59,878 nucleotides of DNA from Paracoccaceae bacterium (GTDB taxonomy: Bacteria; Pseudomonadota; Alphaproteobacteria; Rhodobacterales; Rhodobacteraceae): contig SKIF01000045.1 of the NCBI GenBank assembly GCA_007116575.1, forward strand, positions 1 through 59,878, written 5' to 3'. The position numbers and the translations under genes were made by a program. This document shows, in pieces, positions 10,655 to 19,427 of this stretch; positions within the stretch are counted from its first letter, which is position 1, and every line of letters begins with the position of its first letter. The notes below the pieces were generated by a model, which was not told the DNA's origin, did not search any database, and saw nothing but the letters and a program-made list of their open reading frames with translations.

Positions 10655-11449
10655 TCAGTCGCGCAGCAACGCAACATCAGGATGACGCGCGATAAAGAAC
10701 GGATTGGCATAGCCGGGCTTGCCATAATGCAGCGGCGCATGGGTGTCGAACGCGAGCACCTCGCCCCCGGCAGCGCGCAGCACGGCATGGCCTGCCGCTG
10801 TGTCCCATTCCATCGTCCGTCCCAACCGTGGATAGAGGTCGGCCTCGCCCGCCGCCAGCAGGCAAAATTTCAGCGAAGAGCCCGCGCTGCGCATATCGGC
10901 CACCTTGTAGCGCGCGATATAGGCATCGGTCGCGGCATCCCGGTGCGATTTCGAGGCCACCACGACCAGCCTCTCGGGGTCGGGGCGGCGCATCACCAGC
11001 GGCGAGAGCGCGCCCGTCCGATCCGGGTCAAACGGTCCCTGCTCTTCCACGGCGCTCCCATCGGCGCGGGTGAGGAACATGCGCGCACGCGCCGGCGCGT
11101 AGACCACGCCCTGCACGGGCACGCCCTGTTCGACCAAGGCGATATTCACAGTGAAATCGCCCCGGCGCCGGATGAATTCCTTGGTGCCGTCAAGCGGGTC
11201 GACAATGAAGAACCGCTCGGCGGCCACATTGTGGCTCGCGGCCTGCTCCTCGGTCACAAGCGCGATATCGGGAAAGGCCGCGCGCAGGCCCGCGCTGATG
11301 ATCCGGTCCGCGGCCATGTCTGCCTCGGTCACGGGACTGGCGTCATCCTTGTTCTCGACAGCGATATCGGCGCGCGCATAGATGTCCATGATCGCAGCAC
11401 CGGCCTGGATCGCAAGTCTGCGCATAGTATCCTGAAGCCCGGTTTCCAT
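10655..11449 (-). CDS. cysQ: 3'(2'),5'-bisphosphate nucleotidase CysQ
   Basis: A 264-residue lithium-sensitive inositol-monophosphatase-fold phosphatase that hydrolyses 3'-phosphoadenosine 5'-phosphate (PAP), a by-product of sulfate assimilation and sulfotransfer. The metal-site motifs are ALVTEEQAA (Glu), VDPLDGTKEFI (Asp-Pro-Leu-Asp-Gly-Thr) and EWDTAAGHAVL near the C-terminus. The start METGLQDTMRR gives normal family length; the upstream in-frame sequence overlaps the divergent permease promoter. The gene is divergent from the KpsM-like permease gene, with 126 bp between the starts. Confidence 0.93.
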   Translation of the reverse strand: METGLQDTMRRLAIQAGAAIMDIYARADIAVENKDDASPVTEADMAADRIISAGLRAAFPDIALVTEEQAASHNVAAERFFIVDPLDGTKEFIRRRGDFTVNIALVEQGVPVQGVVYAPARARMFLTRADGSAVEEQGPFDPDRTGALSPLVMRRPDPERLVVVASKSHRDAATDAYIARYKVADMRSAGSSLKFCLLAAGEADLYPRLGRTMEWDTAAGHAVLRAAGGEVLAFDTHAPLHYGKPGYANPFFIARHPDVALLRD

Positions 11450-11575
11450 CTGCCTGCCCTTTCGCTGAACCGCACACGCGCGGCGCATTTGTTGCACGTT
11501 AACGGTTTTGGCCCTATCTTCTGGCCAGTCGCGGCTATCGCATGTGCCGCGGCGCGACAAGACGAAAGGCCGCAA

Positions 11576-12397
11576 ATGCTCGCCCCGATACGCTCTCGCT
11601 CGATCTGGTCGCAGGTGATCACGACCTTCGAGCTGATCTACAATCAGGCCGTTCGCAATGTGCGCAAGGAGCATGGCAACGCCATCATCGGGCTGTTGAT
11701 GAATATCGCGCAGACGATGCTACTGGTGGCGGTATTCCTGATCATCTTTGTTTTTGCGGGTATGCGCTCGGCGGCCATCCGGGGCGACACGCTGATCTAT
11801 CTGATGAGTGGCGTGTTCCTGTTCATGGCCCATGTCAAGGTGATCGCGCAGGTTTCGGGGGCAGAAGGGCCGACCTCGCAGATGATGAACCACCGGCCCA
11901 TGAACACGCTGATCGCGATTGGCGGCGCGGCGCTGGGCGAGTTGTATATTCAGGTGCTCTCGGTCTCGGTGATCCTGTTCTTTTATCATGTGATCTGGAC
12001 CCCGGTGGAAATCCACCAGCCAATCGCCGCCTTTGGTATGTTGCTGGCGGTCTGGTTCTCCGGGCTTGCAATCGGGATCGCGCTTTATGCGCTCAAGCCC
12101 TGGGCACCGGGGGCCAGCAAGATGCTTACCATGCTGATCACGCGGATGAACATGGTTGCATCGGGCAAGTTCTTCCTCGCCAATTCCCTGCCAGAGGCTT
12201 TTCTGCATTATTTCATGTGGAACCCGCTGTTCCACTCGATCGACCAGGCACGCGGCTATGCCTTTATCAATTACAACCCCATTCACACTTCGCCGCTCTA
12301 CCCGGTCCAGTTCGGGCTTGCGCTGATCGTGCTGGGGCTCCTGGGCGAGTTCTTTACCCGAAAATCGGCCTCGGCGAGTTGGGGTGCCAAGCACTGA
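11576..12397 (+). CDS. ABC-2 type transporter permease, KpsM-like
   Basis: A 273-residue integral membrane protein with six predicted helices: MLLVAVFLIIFVFAG, LIYLMSGVFLFMAHV, VLSVSVILFFYHVIW, IAAFGMLLAVWFSGLAIG and later segments including FGLALIVLGLLGEFF. The C-terminal motif FHSIDQARGYAF and the overall layout resemble the KpsM/Wzm permeases that export capsule or O-antigen chains. No ATPase (KpsT/Wzt) or export gene is adjacent, so its partner must be elsewhere. Start ATG 11576 follows a purine-rich GACGAAAGG. Substrate assignment is inference from the family. Confidence 0.82.
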   Translation: MLAPIRSRSIWSQVITTFELIYNQAVRNVRKEHGNAIIGLLMNIAQTMLLVAVFLIIFVFAGMRSAAIRGDTLIYLMSGVFLFMAHVKVIAQVSGAEGPTSQMMNHRPMNTLIAIGGAALGELYIQVLSVSVILFFYHVIWTPVEIHQPIAAFGMLLAVWFSGLAIGIALYALKPWAPGASKMLTMLITRMNMVASGKFFLANSLPEAFLHYFMWNPLFHSIDQARGYAFINYNPIHTSPLYPVQFGLALIVLGLLGEFFTRKSASASWGAKH

Positions 12398-12430
12398 ACG
12401 CCCGCGCAAGGCAACACAACAGATGGCGTA

Positions 12431-13132
12431 TCAGACCGCCGCAATCTCGGCCAGAACGTCCTGCACCGCCGCGCGCGGATCGGGGGCCTGCCAGACGGGG
12501 CGTCCGATCACGATATGATCAGCCCCTGCCGCCAGCGCCGCGCCCGGAGTGGCGATGCGTTTCTGATCACCCATCGCCGCGCCTGCGGGCCGCACGCCCG
12601 GCGTGACGATCAGCTTGCCCTGCGCTTGCGGCAGGGCACGGATGGCGCTGGCTTCCTGTGGGCTGGCGATGACGCCGTCTGCCCCGGCCTCGAATGCGCG
12701 CGCGGCGCGTTCGAGCGTGATCTCGGCCAGATCGCCGGGGCGGATCAGGCTGGCATCGAGATCGGCCCGGTCCAGCGAGGTCAGCACCGTGACGGCGAGG
12801 ATCTTCAGCCCCGCCCCCCCGGCCCCTGCCCGCGCGGCCGCCACCACATGCGGATCGCCCTGAACGGTCAGGAAATCCAGATCATAAGCCGCGATGCCGC
12901 GCACGGCGGCCTCGACGGTCGCACCGATATCGAAGAATTTCATGTCCAGGAAGATGCGCTTGCCATGTTCCTGCTTCAACTCATTGGCCAGCGCCAGCCC
13001 GCCGCCGGTCAGCATCCCCAGCCCGATCTTGTAGAACGAGACCGCATCGCCCAGTTGCTGCGCAAGCTCCAGCCCGGCCAGCGCATTGGGCAGGTCAAGA
13101 GCGACGATCAGGCGGTCATCAGCGGGCAGCAT
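12431..13132 (-). CDS. pyrF: Orotidine 5'-phosphate decarboxylase
   Basis: A 233-residue TIM-barrel enzyme of de novo pyrimidine synthesis, converting OMP to UMP. The active-site signature is FLDMKFFDIGATV, with D63, K65 and D68. The phosphate-binding motifs VTPGVRPAGA and ADHIVIGRPVWQA are in place near the C-terminus. The start MLPADDRLIVALD aligns with family N-termini; the longer ORF adds 19 unlikely residues. It is last in the leftward gene string, 63 bp downstream of the caspase-like exported protein gene. Confidence 0.96.
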   Translation of the reverse strand: MLPADDRLIVALDLPNALAGLELAQQLGDAVSFYKIGLGMLTGGGLALANELKQEHGKRIFLDMKFFDIGATVEAAVRGIAAYDLDFLTVQGDPHVVAAARAGAGGAGLKILAVTVLTSLDRADLDASLIRPGDLAEITLERAARAFEAGADGVIASPQEASAIRALPQAQGKLIVTPGVRPAGAAMGDQKRIATPGAALAAGADHIVIGRPVWQAPDPRAAVQDVLAEIAAV

Positions 13133-13195
13133 GGCGCGGGTCTCCGTGGCGGTTCGGCAGGCTCTAGCGCCCACCCTGCCGCGGTGCAACCCTGC

Positions 13196-14824
13196 TCAGT
13201 TGAAAAACTCGCGGAACAGGCTGCTGACCAGCATGGTCAGCAGATCCTGATTGACATAGCCGGTCGGGCGCAGGTCGAAGAGTTGCTGCGCCTGTACGAT
13301 GGCGACGCGGGTCTGCGCATCGAAGACCCCATCCACCGGGCCGGGGTCGAAGCCCAGCCGCGCCAGCCGACGCTCGATCAGCAGGCGCGTGGCATGGTTC
13401 AGGCCAAGCGCGGCTTCGGTGGCGCGGGCCTGTTCCTCCAGCGAGGGGTCGGGCGAAGGCTCAGGCGGAACTGGCTGCAGCGGCGGTTGAGCCTCATCCA
13501 GCCGCGCCCGGGCAAGGTCGGCGAACTCGCCCTCGGGCCATTCGCGCAGATAGGCCATATAGGCCGAAGGCGAGTCGATCTGGCTGGCGCGCCGCCATGC
13601 CGCAAGATCGCGCGCGCGGTCGGCATCGCGCGTCTCTTGCGCGATCCGCTCCAGACGCTCACGGGCCAGATCGGCGAAAATCCCGTCCGGGTAGCGCTGC
13701 AGATAGCTGCGCAGCCCCGGCTCGTCGCCCGCAGCCCCGGTCACGGCCCAGAAGTCACGATCCGCGCGTTCGGCAGCTTCCCGGCGGGCGCGTTCCTCGG
13801 CCTCGATTTCGGCAGTGCGTTCGGCGGCATCGCGGGCCAGCGCGAAGATCTGGTTACGATCAAGGAAACTCGTCACCTCACGCTCGGTGTCGCGCTGCCA
13901 GCCCCCGATCGCGCCGCGCGTGCCGGGGCCGAAAATCCCGTCAATTCCGCGCGTGTCATAGCCCAGCACGCTCAGATCGCGCTGGATCGCGCGGCGTTCG
14001 TCGCGGGTCAGGAACAACGCCGCCTCGATCCGGTCGGGCGCCGTGCGGATGCGCTCGAGCTCGGCGCGCGCGGCCTGCGCGTTCAATCCGTTGGGATAGG
14101 CTGCAAGATAGTCCAGAAACGCCGCTTCGGTATCGGCCTCGACCGCGGCCTCAAAGGCACGCCGGTCAGCGCGCGCCAGCGGAGCAAACCCTTCGGGCAG
14201 GAACGCGCGGCGCAGGTCGAGTGTGCCTGCGGCCTCCAGCCCCGCAACCCGGCGCAGCACTGTCTCGGGCGCGGTGCCCGGTTGCAGGATCTCGTCAAGA
14301 CCGGCCAACACGATTTCGGGTGTGCCGCGCATCACCCCGAGCCCCTCGGGCAGGGCGAACTCTGCAGGAAGACCGGCCACCAGCCCAGTGCCGGGCTCGG
14401 CCATCTCTGCATCGCCTTTCCCCAGCCAGACCAGCGCCTTTTCGCCTGCACTGGCTGCGATTTCGAACACGACATCCAGCCGCAGCCCCTGCCCGTCGGC
14501 AAGCCCCAGCGCCGGGGCCTCGGCATCGGCGGCCAGAAGCCAGCCACCGCCCGCGAAATGCACGTAAGTCCCGGCAAGAATGACCACCACATGTCCGGCT
14601 TCGGCGCGCAGGATCTGATCTTGCGCGCCAGCAAGTTGGGCGCGCATTTCCTCGGCATCAAGCGCGCTGCCTGAAACAACGTGAAAGCCGACCGTCTCGA
14701 GTGCTGTCACGGCCTGCGACAGATCGGCATCGGCGTCATTGTCGATGACAAGCGCAACCCCCTCGGCCTGCACCCGCGTCGCCGCCAGCACGAGCCCGAA
14801 GACCACCGCCAAAGTCTTGCGCAT
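13196..14824 (-). CDS. Exported protein: inactive caspase-like domain plus two peptidoglycan-binding domains
   Basis: A 542-residue protein with a cleavable signal peptide (residues 1-20, ending VQAEG). Residues ~21-200 resemble the peptidase C14 (caspase) fold: GVALVIDNDADADLSQA, then a beta-strand VVVILAGTYVHFAGGGWLL where active enzymes have a Gly-His-Gly, then ALVWLGKGD where they have the Asp-x-Cys. Both catalytic residues appear to be missing. A PG_binding_1 domain follows at ~272-312 (VLGYDTRGIDGIFGPGTRGA). Next come two repeats of the YLQRYPDGIFADLA type in a charged region, and a second PG_binding_1 domain at ~475-530 (RLGFDPGPVDGVFDAQTRVA). It probably sits at the cell wall in the periplasm. 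Role unknown. Confidence 0.75.
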   Translation of the reverse strand: MRKTLAVVFGLVLAATRVQAEGVALVIDNDADADLSQAVTALETVGFHVVSGSALDAEEMRAQLAGAQDQILRAEAGHVVVILAGTYVHFAGGGWLLAADAEAPALGLADGQGLRLDVVFEIAASAGEKALVWLGKGDAEMAEPGTGLVAGLPAEFALPEGLGVMRGTPEIVLAGLDEILQPGTAPETVLRRVAGLEAAGTLDLRRAFLPEGFAPLARADRRAFEAAVEADTEAAFLDYLAAYPNGLNAQAARAELERIRTAPDRIEAALFLTRDERRAIQRDLSVLGYDTRGIDGIFGPGTRGAIGGWQRDTEREVTSFLDRNQIFALARDAAERTAEIEAEERARREAAERADRDFWAVTGAAGDEPGLRSYLQRYPDGIFADLARERLERIAQETRDADRARDLAAWRRASQIDSPSAYMAYLREWPEGEFADLARARLDEAQPPLQPVPPEPSPDPSLEEQARATEAALGLNHATRLLIERRLARLGFDPGPVDGVFDAQTRVAIVQAQQLFDLRPTGYVNQDLLTMLVSSLFREFFN

Positions 14825-14858
14825 TGCCGTCCCTCCGCCCTGATGCCTGTGCCGGGGC

Positions 14859-16076
14859 TCAGTCGTAGCGGCGCAGATCCTCGATCACCAGCCCGTCATT
14901 CGGCAATGACCCAGGGGGCACAAGCTCGACCTCGCCCTTGAGCTTCAGAGTAGACAGCACGGTCGCTTCATACAATGCCGGATTCTGCGCGCGGGTCTCG
15001 ATGCGCACGGTCATCACGTCCTTTTCACCCGCGCGGCTGGCGATGACGCGCGCGCGATGGATCTCGTCGTGATGCGCGACCAGTGCCGCAACCTGCTCGG
15101 GGCGCACGAACATGCCCTTGATCTTGGTGGTCTGGTCGGCGCGGCCCATCCAGCCCTTGATGCGCATATTCGTGCGCCCGCAGGGGCTTGGCCCCGGCAT
15201 CACGGCGCTGAGATCGCCCGTCGCGAAACGGATCAGCGGGTAATCGGGGTTTAGCGTGGTCACGACCACTTCGCCCACTTCGCCCTCGGGCACCGGATCG
15301 CCGGTGCCGGGGCGAACGATCTCGACCACCACGCCCTCATCGACGACCATGCCCTCGAGCGCGTCGGTCTCGTAGGCGATATTGCCCAGATCGGCGGTGG
15401 CATAGCACTGGCGACAAGTGATGCCGCGCCCGGTGTAGAAATCGCGCAGGCTGGGGAACAGCGCCCCGCCGCCCACCACGGCCCGCGTGATTCCCAGCGT
15501 CACGCCCATCGCATCGGCCTTTTCCAGAATGACCTTGAGAAAATCGGGCGTACCCGCATAGGCGCTCGCTCCCACATCGCGCGCGGCGATGACCTGCAGT
15601 TCGGTCTGCCCTGTCCCTGCAGGCAGGACTGTGGCCCCGACCGCGCGGGCGGCGTTTTCGAACATCATGCCCGCAGGCACGAGATGGTAGGAAAAGCAGT
15701 TCTGCACCACATCGCCGCTGCCCACGCCGGACGCATGCAGGAACCGGCCTAACCGCCACCAGTCATGGCCCGTGCGCCCTGGCTCGTAGATCGGGCCCGG
15801 CGACTGGAAGACATGCTCGAATGCCGTCAGGTCAGTTGCGTTCAGCCCGCCGAAGGGCGGCTTTGCCCGCTGCGCCGCCACGAGCGCGGATTTGCGCAGT
15901 ACAGGCAGACGGGCAAGCGACGCGAGGTCGGTGAAGGCGTCCGGGTCAATCTCGCCCAGATGCGCGGCCAGCCCTGGTGCGGCCAGCGCCGCGCGCAGCG
16001 CGCGCGGCAGGTCGCGCGCGAGGTCGCTCTCGCGGGCCTCGTCAGAGCGGATTTCGAGAGCATCAAAGGGGGTCAT
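14859..16076 (-). CDS. Phenylacetate-CoA ligase-like (AMP-binding) protein of an ABC transporter operon
   Basis: A 405-residue member of the PaaK-type branch of adenylate-forming enzymes. The C-terminal part is recognisable: VVTTLNPDYPLIRFATGDLS and GRADQTTKIKGMFVRPEQV are the A7/A8-type motifs that bind AMP and hinge the C-domain. The usual glycine-rich TSGTTGxP loop is replaced by QSPGPIYEPGRTGHD, so the adenylation chemistry is uncertain. Start ATG 16076 is preceded by GAGAGGG at 7 nt; the alternative ATG 16118 has no ribosome-binding site but abuts the livF stop. It is the last gene of the Liv-type operon and probably activates or handles the imported acid. Confidence 0.75.
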   Translation of the reverse strand: MTPFDALEIRSDEARESDLARDLPRALRAALAAPGLAAHLGEIDPDAFTDLASLARLPVLRKSALVAAQRAKPPFGGLNATDLTAFEHVFQSPGPIYEPGRTGHDWWRLGRFLHASGVGSGDVVQNCFSYHLVPAGMMFENAARAVGATVLPAGTGQTELQVIAARDVGASAYAGTPDFLKVILEKADAMGVTLGITRAVVGGGALFPSLRDFYTGRGITCRQCYATADLGNIAYETDALEGMVVDEGVVVEIVRPGTGDPVPEGEVGEVVVTTLNPDYPLIRFATGDLSAVMPGPSPCGRTNMRIKGWMGRADQTTKIKGMFVRPEQVAALVAHHDEIHRARVIASRAGEKDVMTVRIETRAQNPALYEATVLSTLKLKGEVELVPPGSLPNDGLVIEDLRRYD

Positions 16077-16119
16077 GTCATTGCCCTCTCGCGGCTGTGT
16101 CGCGGGTCCATCGGCCATG

Positions 16120-16944
16120 TCACGCCAGCCAGCGCTTGCGGCGGCGATAGGAACGCACTTCGCGGAAGCTCTTGCGCCCCTTGTCGGACATGCCGAGGTA
16201 GAATTCCTTCACATCGGGGTTTTCGCGCAGATCCTTGGCGGTCCCCTCCATCACGATGCGCCCGTTTTCCATAATGAACCCGGTATTCGCATAGCGCAGC
16301 GCGACATTGGTGTTCTGCTCGGCCAGCAGGAAGGTCACGCCCTGCTCGGAATTGAGCCGCGCGACGATCTCGAAGATCTGTTCCACGAGTTGCGGCGCGA
16401 GCCCCATCGATGGCTCATCCAGAAGGATCATCTTGGGCCGCGACATCAGCGCACGCCCGATGGCGGTCATCTGTTGCTCACCGCCCGAGGTATAGCCGGC
16501 CTGCGACTTGCGGCGCTCTTTCAGTCGGGGGAAATATTCATAGACCATCTCGAGGTCTTCGGCGACCGCGCCGCGACCGTCGCGACGGGTATAGGCACCG
16601 GTGAGCAGGTTTTCCTCGACTGTCAGGTGTTCGAAGCAATGCCGCCCTTCCATCACCTGGACGACCCCCATCTTGACAAGATCGGCCGGATCAAGCCCGA
16701 CGACCGATTTGCCCTCATAGCTGATCGAGCCCTTGGTGACTTCGCCGCGTTCGGAATGGATGAGGTTGGAAATCGCCTTGAGTGTGGTCGATTTACCCGC
16801 ACCATTGCCACCCAGCAACGCCGTGATGCCGCCCTTGGGCACATCGATGCTGACCCCTTTCAGCGCGAGAATCACATGGTTGTAGAGCACCTCGATATTG
16901 TTGACCTCGAGAAGCGCGGTCTGGGTCGGGCTGGCGTCGAGCAT
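16120..16944 (-). CDS. ABC transporter ATP-binding protein, LivF type
   Basis: A 274-residue cytoplasmic ATPase of the hydrophobic amino acid transporter (HAAT) family. Walker A is GGNGAGKST, the signature is TSGGEQQM (Thr replacing the usual first Leu), and Walker B is MILLDEPSMGL with the switch His region replaced by LAEQNT as in LivF. A basic tail (RSYRRRKRWLA) extends beyond the usual LivF end. It works with LivG, LivH and LivM encoded upstream. The gap to the binding-protein gene contains a strong hairpin. In operons of this layout the substrate is often not an amino acid but an acid activated by the linked ligases. Confidence 0.9.
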   Translation of the reverse strand: MLDASPTQTALLEVNNIEVLYNHVILALKGVSIDVPKGGITALLGGNGAGKSTTLKAISNLIHSERGEVTKGSISYEGKSVVGLDPADLVKMGVVQVMEGRHCFEHLTVEENLLTGAYTRRDGRGAVAEDLEMVYEYFPRLKERRKSQAGYTSGGEQQMTAIGRALMSRPKMILLDEPSMGLAPQLVEQIFEIVARLNSEQGVTFLLAEQNTNVALRYANTGFIMENGRIVMEGTAKDLRENPDVKEFYLGMSDKGRKSFREVRSYRRRKRWLA

Positions 16945-16973
16945 TGGTCAATGCCTCTTGGTTACAGGTCTGG

Positions 16974-17000
16974 AGGGGGCGCGCGCTGTGCGCGCCCCCT
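16974..17000 (-). terminator. Intercistronic hairpin between binding-protein gene and livF
   Basis: A perfect GC-rich stem (GGGGGCGCGC at 16975-16984 paired with GCGCGCCCCC at 16990-16999, plus a flanking A-T pair) has a five-base loop. It lies just after the stop of the periplasmic binding-protein gene, with no U tract. Such hairpins commonly protect the upstream message or attenuate the downstream one, letting the binding protein be made in excess over the ATPase. Confidence 0.6.
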
Positions 17001-17006
17001 GTAAGG

Positions 17007-18299
17007 TCAGTTCATGCAGGACGGGGTCATGTCGTTTTCAGCCGCAAAGGCGAGGCTGTCTTCCATGACCATCTCCATGATCAGTTCACGGTCCGGCGAG
17101 ATCCAGTCGGTGATGAGGTTCCACTCACCGGCATTGGCGTCCCATTGCTGGATCATCGCCGCGCCCGAGCCACCGTGGTTTTCACAGGCAACCGAGAAAG
17201 CCGGGCCGAAATTGGGCAGGCCAAGCTCGACCATCAGCTCCTCGGTGATCTCGAGATTGGCCATCCCGTCGCGCATCATCGCAGGGGTGATATTGGCCAC
17301 ACCATGGATTTCCTGTGCTGTCTTGGCGGCTTCCACCGCCAGCATGGCCGCATACATGCCACGCGAATAGAGCACGGTGCCGACCTCGTCACCGGTGCCG
17401 GCATAGAGGCCGGGCTCGATCACGTAGTTCATCAGATCCTCATAGATCGGGTAATCCGTGCCGGTGCCGTGCATCGCCAGCGCCTTGTAGCCATGCGCAC
17501 CCTCGCCCACGGGCAACACGTCCTGCTGCGAGCCCGACCACCACACGCCGATGAAGTTTTCCATCGGGAAACGGATATTCGCGGCTTCCTGGATCGCGGT
17601 CGGGTTCATCACGCCCCAGCCCCACATCACAACGTAATCAGGACGCTCGCGGCGGATTTGCAGCCACTGGCTGCCCTGTTCCTGACCGGGGCTGTCAACG
17701 CCGATGGTCAGAAGCTCGAAACCCAGCCGTTCGGAAAGACGGGTCAGTGTCGGGATCGGCTCGCGGCCATAGGCCGAGTTGTGATAGAGCAGAACGATCT
17801 TCTTGTCCTCGAGCGCGCCGTCATTCTCGTCCAGAAGGTAGTTGATGATCACACTGGCACCATCCCAGTAGTTTGCCGGGTAGTTGAAGGTCCAGTTGAA
17901 CACTTCACCATTCACCGCCGAGGTGCGCCCGTAACCCATGGTGTGCATGGGGACGCCATCTTCCATCGTGCGCGGGATGAGCTGATAGGTGATACCGGTC
18001 GAGAGCGGCTGGATCACCAGCGGGCTGTCACCGCGGATCGACTGGTAGCATTCCACGCCGCGCTCGGTGTTATAGGCCGTCTCGCATTCGGTGTAACGGA
18101 TCGGTACGCCACCGATGCCGCCGTCACGCTCGTTGATCAGCGTGAAATAGTCGGCATATCCATCGGCGAAGGGGATACCGCCAGCGGCAAAGGGGCCGGT
18201 GCGATAGCTGAGGTTGGGAAAGTGCAGCGTGTCGGCCAGTGCAGGCCCTGCTGCGATCATGGTGGCCGCAAGGGTTGCCGCCAGTCGGGTCATCGTCAT
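17007..18299 (-). CDS. ABC transporter substrate-binding protein (HAAT type)
   Basis: A 430-residue periplasmic binding protein (peripla_BP_6 type) with a signal peptide of about 22 residues ending at PALADTL. Family features include GPFAAGGIPFADGYADYFTLINERDGGIGG near the N-terminus (quoted here as two motifs, GPFAAGGIPFADG and LINERDGGIGG), the mid-protein KIVLLYHNSAYGREPIP segment between lobes, and a conserved Trp-rich cleft region MENFIGVWWSGSQQDVLP. It delivers the ligand to LivHM. An excellent ribosome-binding site (GGGAGGAGA) precedes the start. The ligand is unknown; the flanking acyl-CoA ligases suggest a carboxylic acid rather than leucine. Confidence 0.9.
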   Translation of the reverse strand: MTMTRLAATLAATMIAAGPALADTLHFPNLSYRTGPFAAGGIPFADGYADYFTLINERDGGIGGVPIRYTECETAYNTERGVECYQSIRGDSPLVIQPLSTGITYQLIPRTMEDGVPMHTMGYGRTSAVNGEVFNWTFNYPANYWDGASVIINYLLDENDGALEDKKIVLLYHNSAYGREPIPTLTRLSERLGFELLTIGVDSPGQEQGSQWLQIRRERPDYVVMWGWGVMNPTAIQEAANIRFPMENFIGVWWSGSQQDVLPVGEGAHGYKALAMHGTGTDYPIYEDLMNYVIEPGLYAGTGDEVGTVLYSRGMYAAMLAVEAAKTAQEIHGVANITPAMMRDGMANLEITEELMVELGLPNFGPAFSVACENHGGSGAAMIQQWDANAGEWNLITDWISPDRELIMEMVMEDSLAFAAENDMTPSCMN

Positions 18300-18346
18300 T
18301 GGTGTCTCCTCCCGTAGATGACAGTTTCAGATTGCAGCCCGCCCCC

Positions 18347-19423
18347 TTAGTAGGGGAAGGGCCAGAGGCGTAGTTTTTCCTTGATCGTGCGCCAGAGCGC
18401 GGCGATGCCATGCGGCTCCAGGATCAGGAACACGAGGATCAGCGCGCCGACGATCATGATCTCCAGATGCGCGGCGAGGTCGGTGGGCCAGCCCAGCGTA
18501 TTGACCAGCAGAAGCTTCAGCAGCACCGGCCCCACGATCAGAAAGAAGGCCCCGGCAAAGGCGCCGAAGATCGAGCCCAGCCCCCCGATGATGACCATGA
18601 ACAGAACAAGGAAGGACTTGTCGATGCCGAAGGCCTCGCCCGCCTCGGCCGCGCCCAGATAGACGGTAAACAACAGCCCCCCCGCAACGCCGATGAAGAA
18701 CGAGGACACGGCAAAGGCAGTCAGCTTGGCCATCAGCGGGTTCACCCCGATGATCTCGGCGGCGATGTCCATGTCGCGGATCGCCATCCACTGCCGCCCC
18801 AGCGTGCCGCGCGTCAGGTTGCGCGCCAGCCAGGCCAGCGACACAAGGAAGCACAGGCAGATCAGATACATCGACACGGCGCTGGCGCGCGGACCCGTGA
18901 CCGGATAGCCGAACACCTCGCGCGTGGGGGCCGAGATCATGCCCGTGGGCGAGTAGTTGAAGAACCACGGCGTCCGCGTGAACAGCCAGATCAGGAAGAA
19001 CTGCGCCGCCAGTGTTGCCACGGCCAGATAAAAGCCCTTGATCCTGAGCGATGGCAGTCCGAACAGCACCCCCACCATAGAGGTGACCAGCCCTGCAGTG
19101 ATGATCACGAAGACGATGTTGTAATCAGGAAAGGCCGTCATCAACTTGTAGCTGGCATAGGCGCCCACCGCCATGAATCCACCGGTGCCCAGCGACAATT
19201 GCCCACAATAGCCGATCAGGATATTCAGCCCCAGTGCGGCAATCGTGTAGATCAGGAAGGGCACGACGATGGCGTTGGCCCAGTAGTCGTTGATGATCAG
19301 AGGCATCACCAGAAAGGCGAAACCCAGGACGAAGTAATAGCCATACCGGTCGAACTTGATCGGAAAGGTCTGGCTGTCGGCGACATAGCTTGCCTTGAAG
19401 TCGCCTGCCTCACGATACAGCAT
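18347..19423 (-). CDS. ABC transporter permease, LivM type
   Basis: A 358-residue inner-membrane permease with about nine predicted helices. The LivM landmarks are IAALGLNILIGYCGQLSLG, GGFMAVGAYASY and the cytoplasmic coupling region FAVSSFFIGVAGGLLF with IIGGLGSIFGAFAGA. The start MLYREAGDFKASY lies 4 bp after the stop of the livH gene, so the two are translationally linked. The N-terminal ~35 residues before the first helix are longer and more polar than in amino acid LivM proteins. It forms the membrane channel with LivH. Confidence 0.92.
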   Translation of the reverse strand: MLYREAGDFKASYVADSQTFPIKFDRYGYYFVLGFAFLVMPLIINDYWANAIVVPFLIYTIAALGLNILIGYCGQLSLGTGGFMAVGAYASYKLMTAFPDYNIVFVIITAGLVTSMVGVLFGLPSLRIKGFYLAVATLAAQFFLIWLFTRTPWFFNYSPTGMISAPTREVFGYPVTGPRASAVSMYLICLCFLVSLAWLARNLTRGTLGRQWMAIRDMDIAAEIIGVNPLMAKLTAFAVSSFFIGVAGGLLFTVYLGAAEAGEAFGIDKSFLVLFMVIIGGLGSIFGAFAGAFFLIVGPVLLKLLLVNTLGWPTDLAAHLEIMIVGALILVFLILEPHGIAALWRTIKEKLRLWPFPY

Positions 19424-19427
19424 CTCT

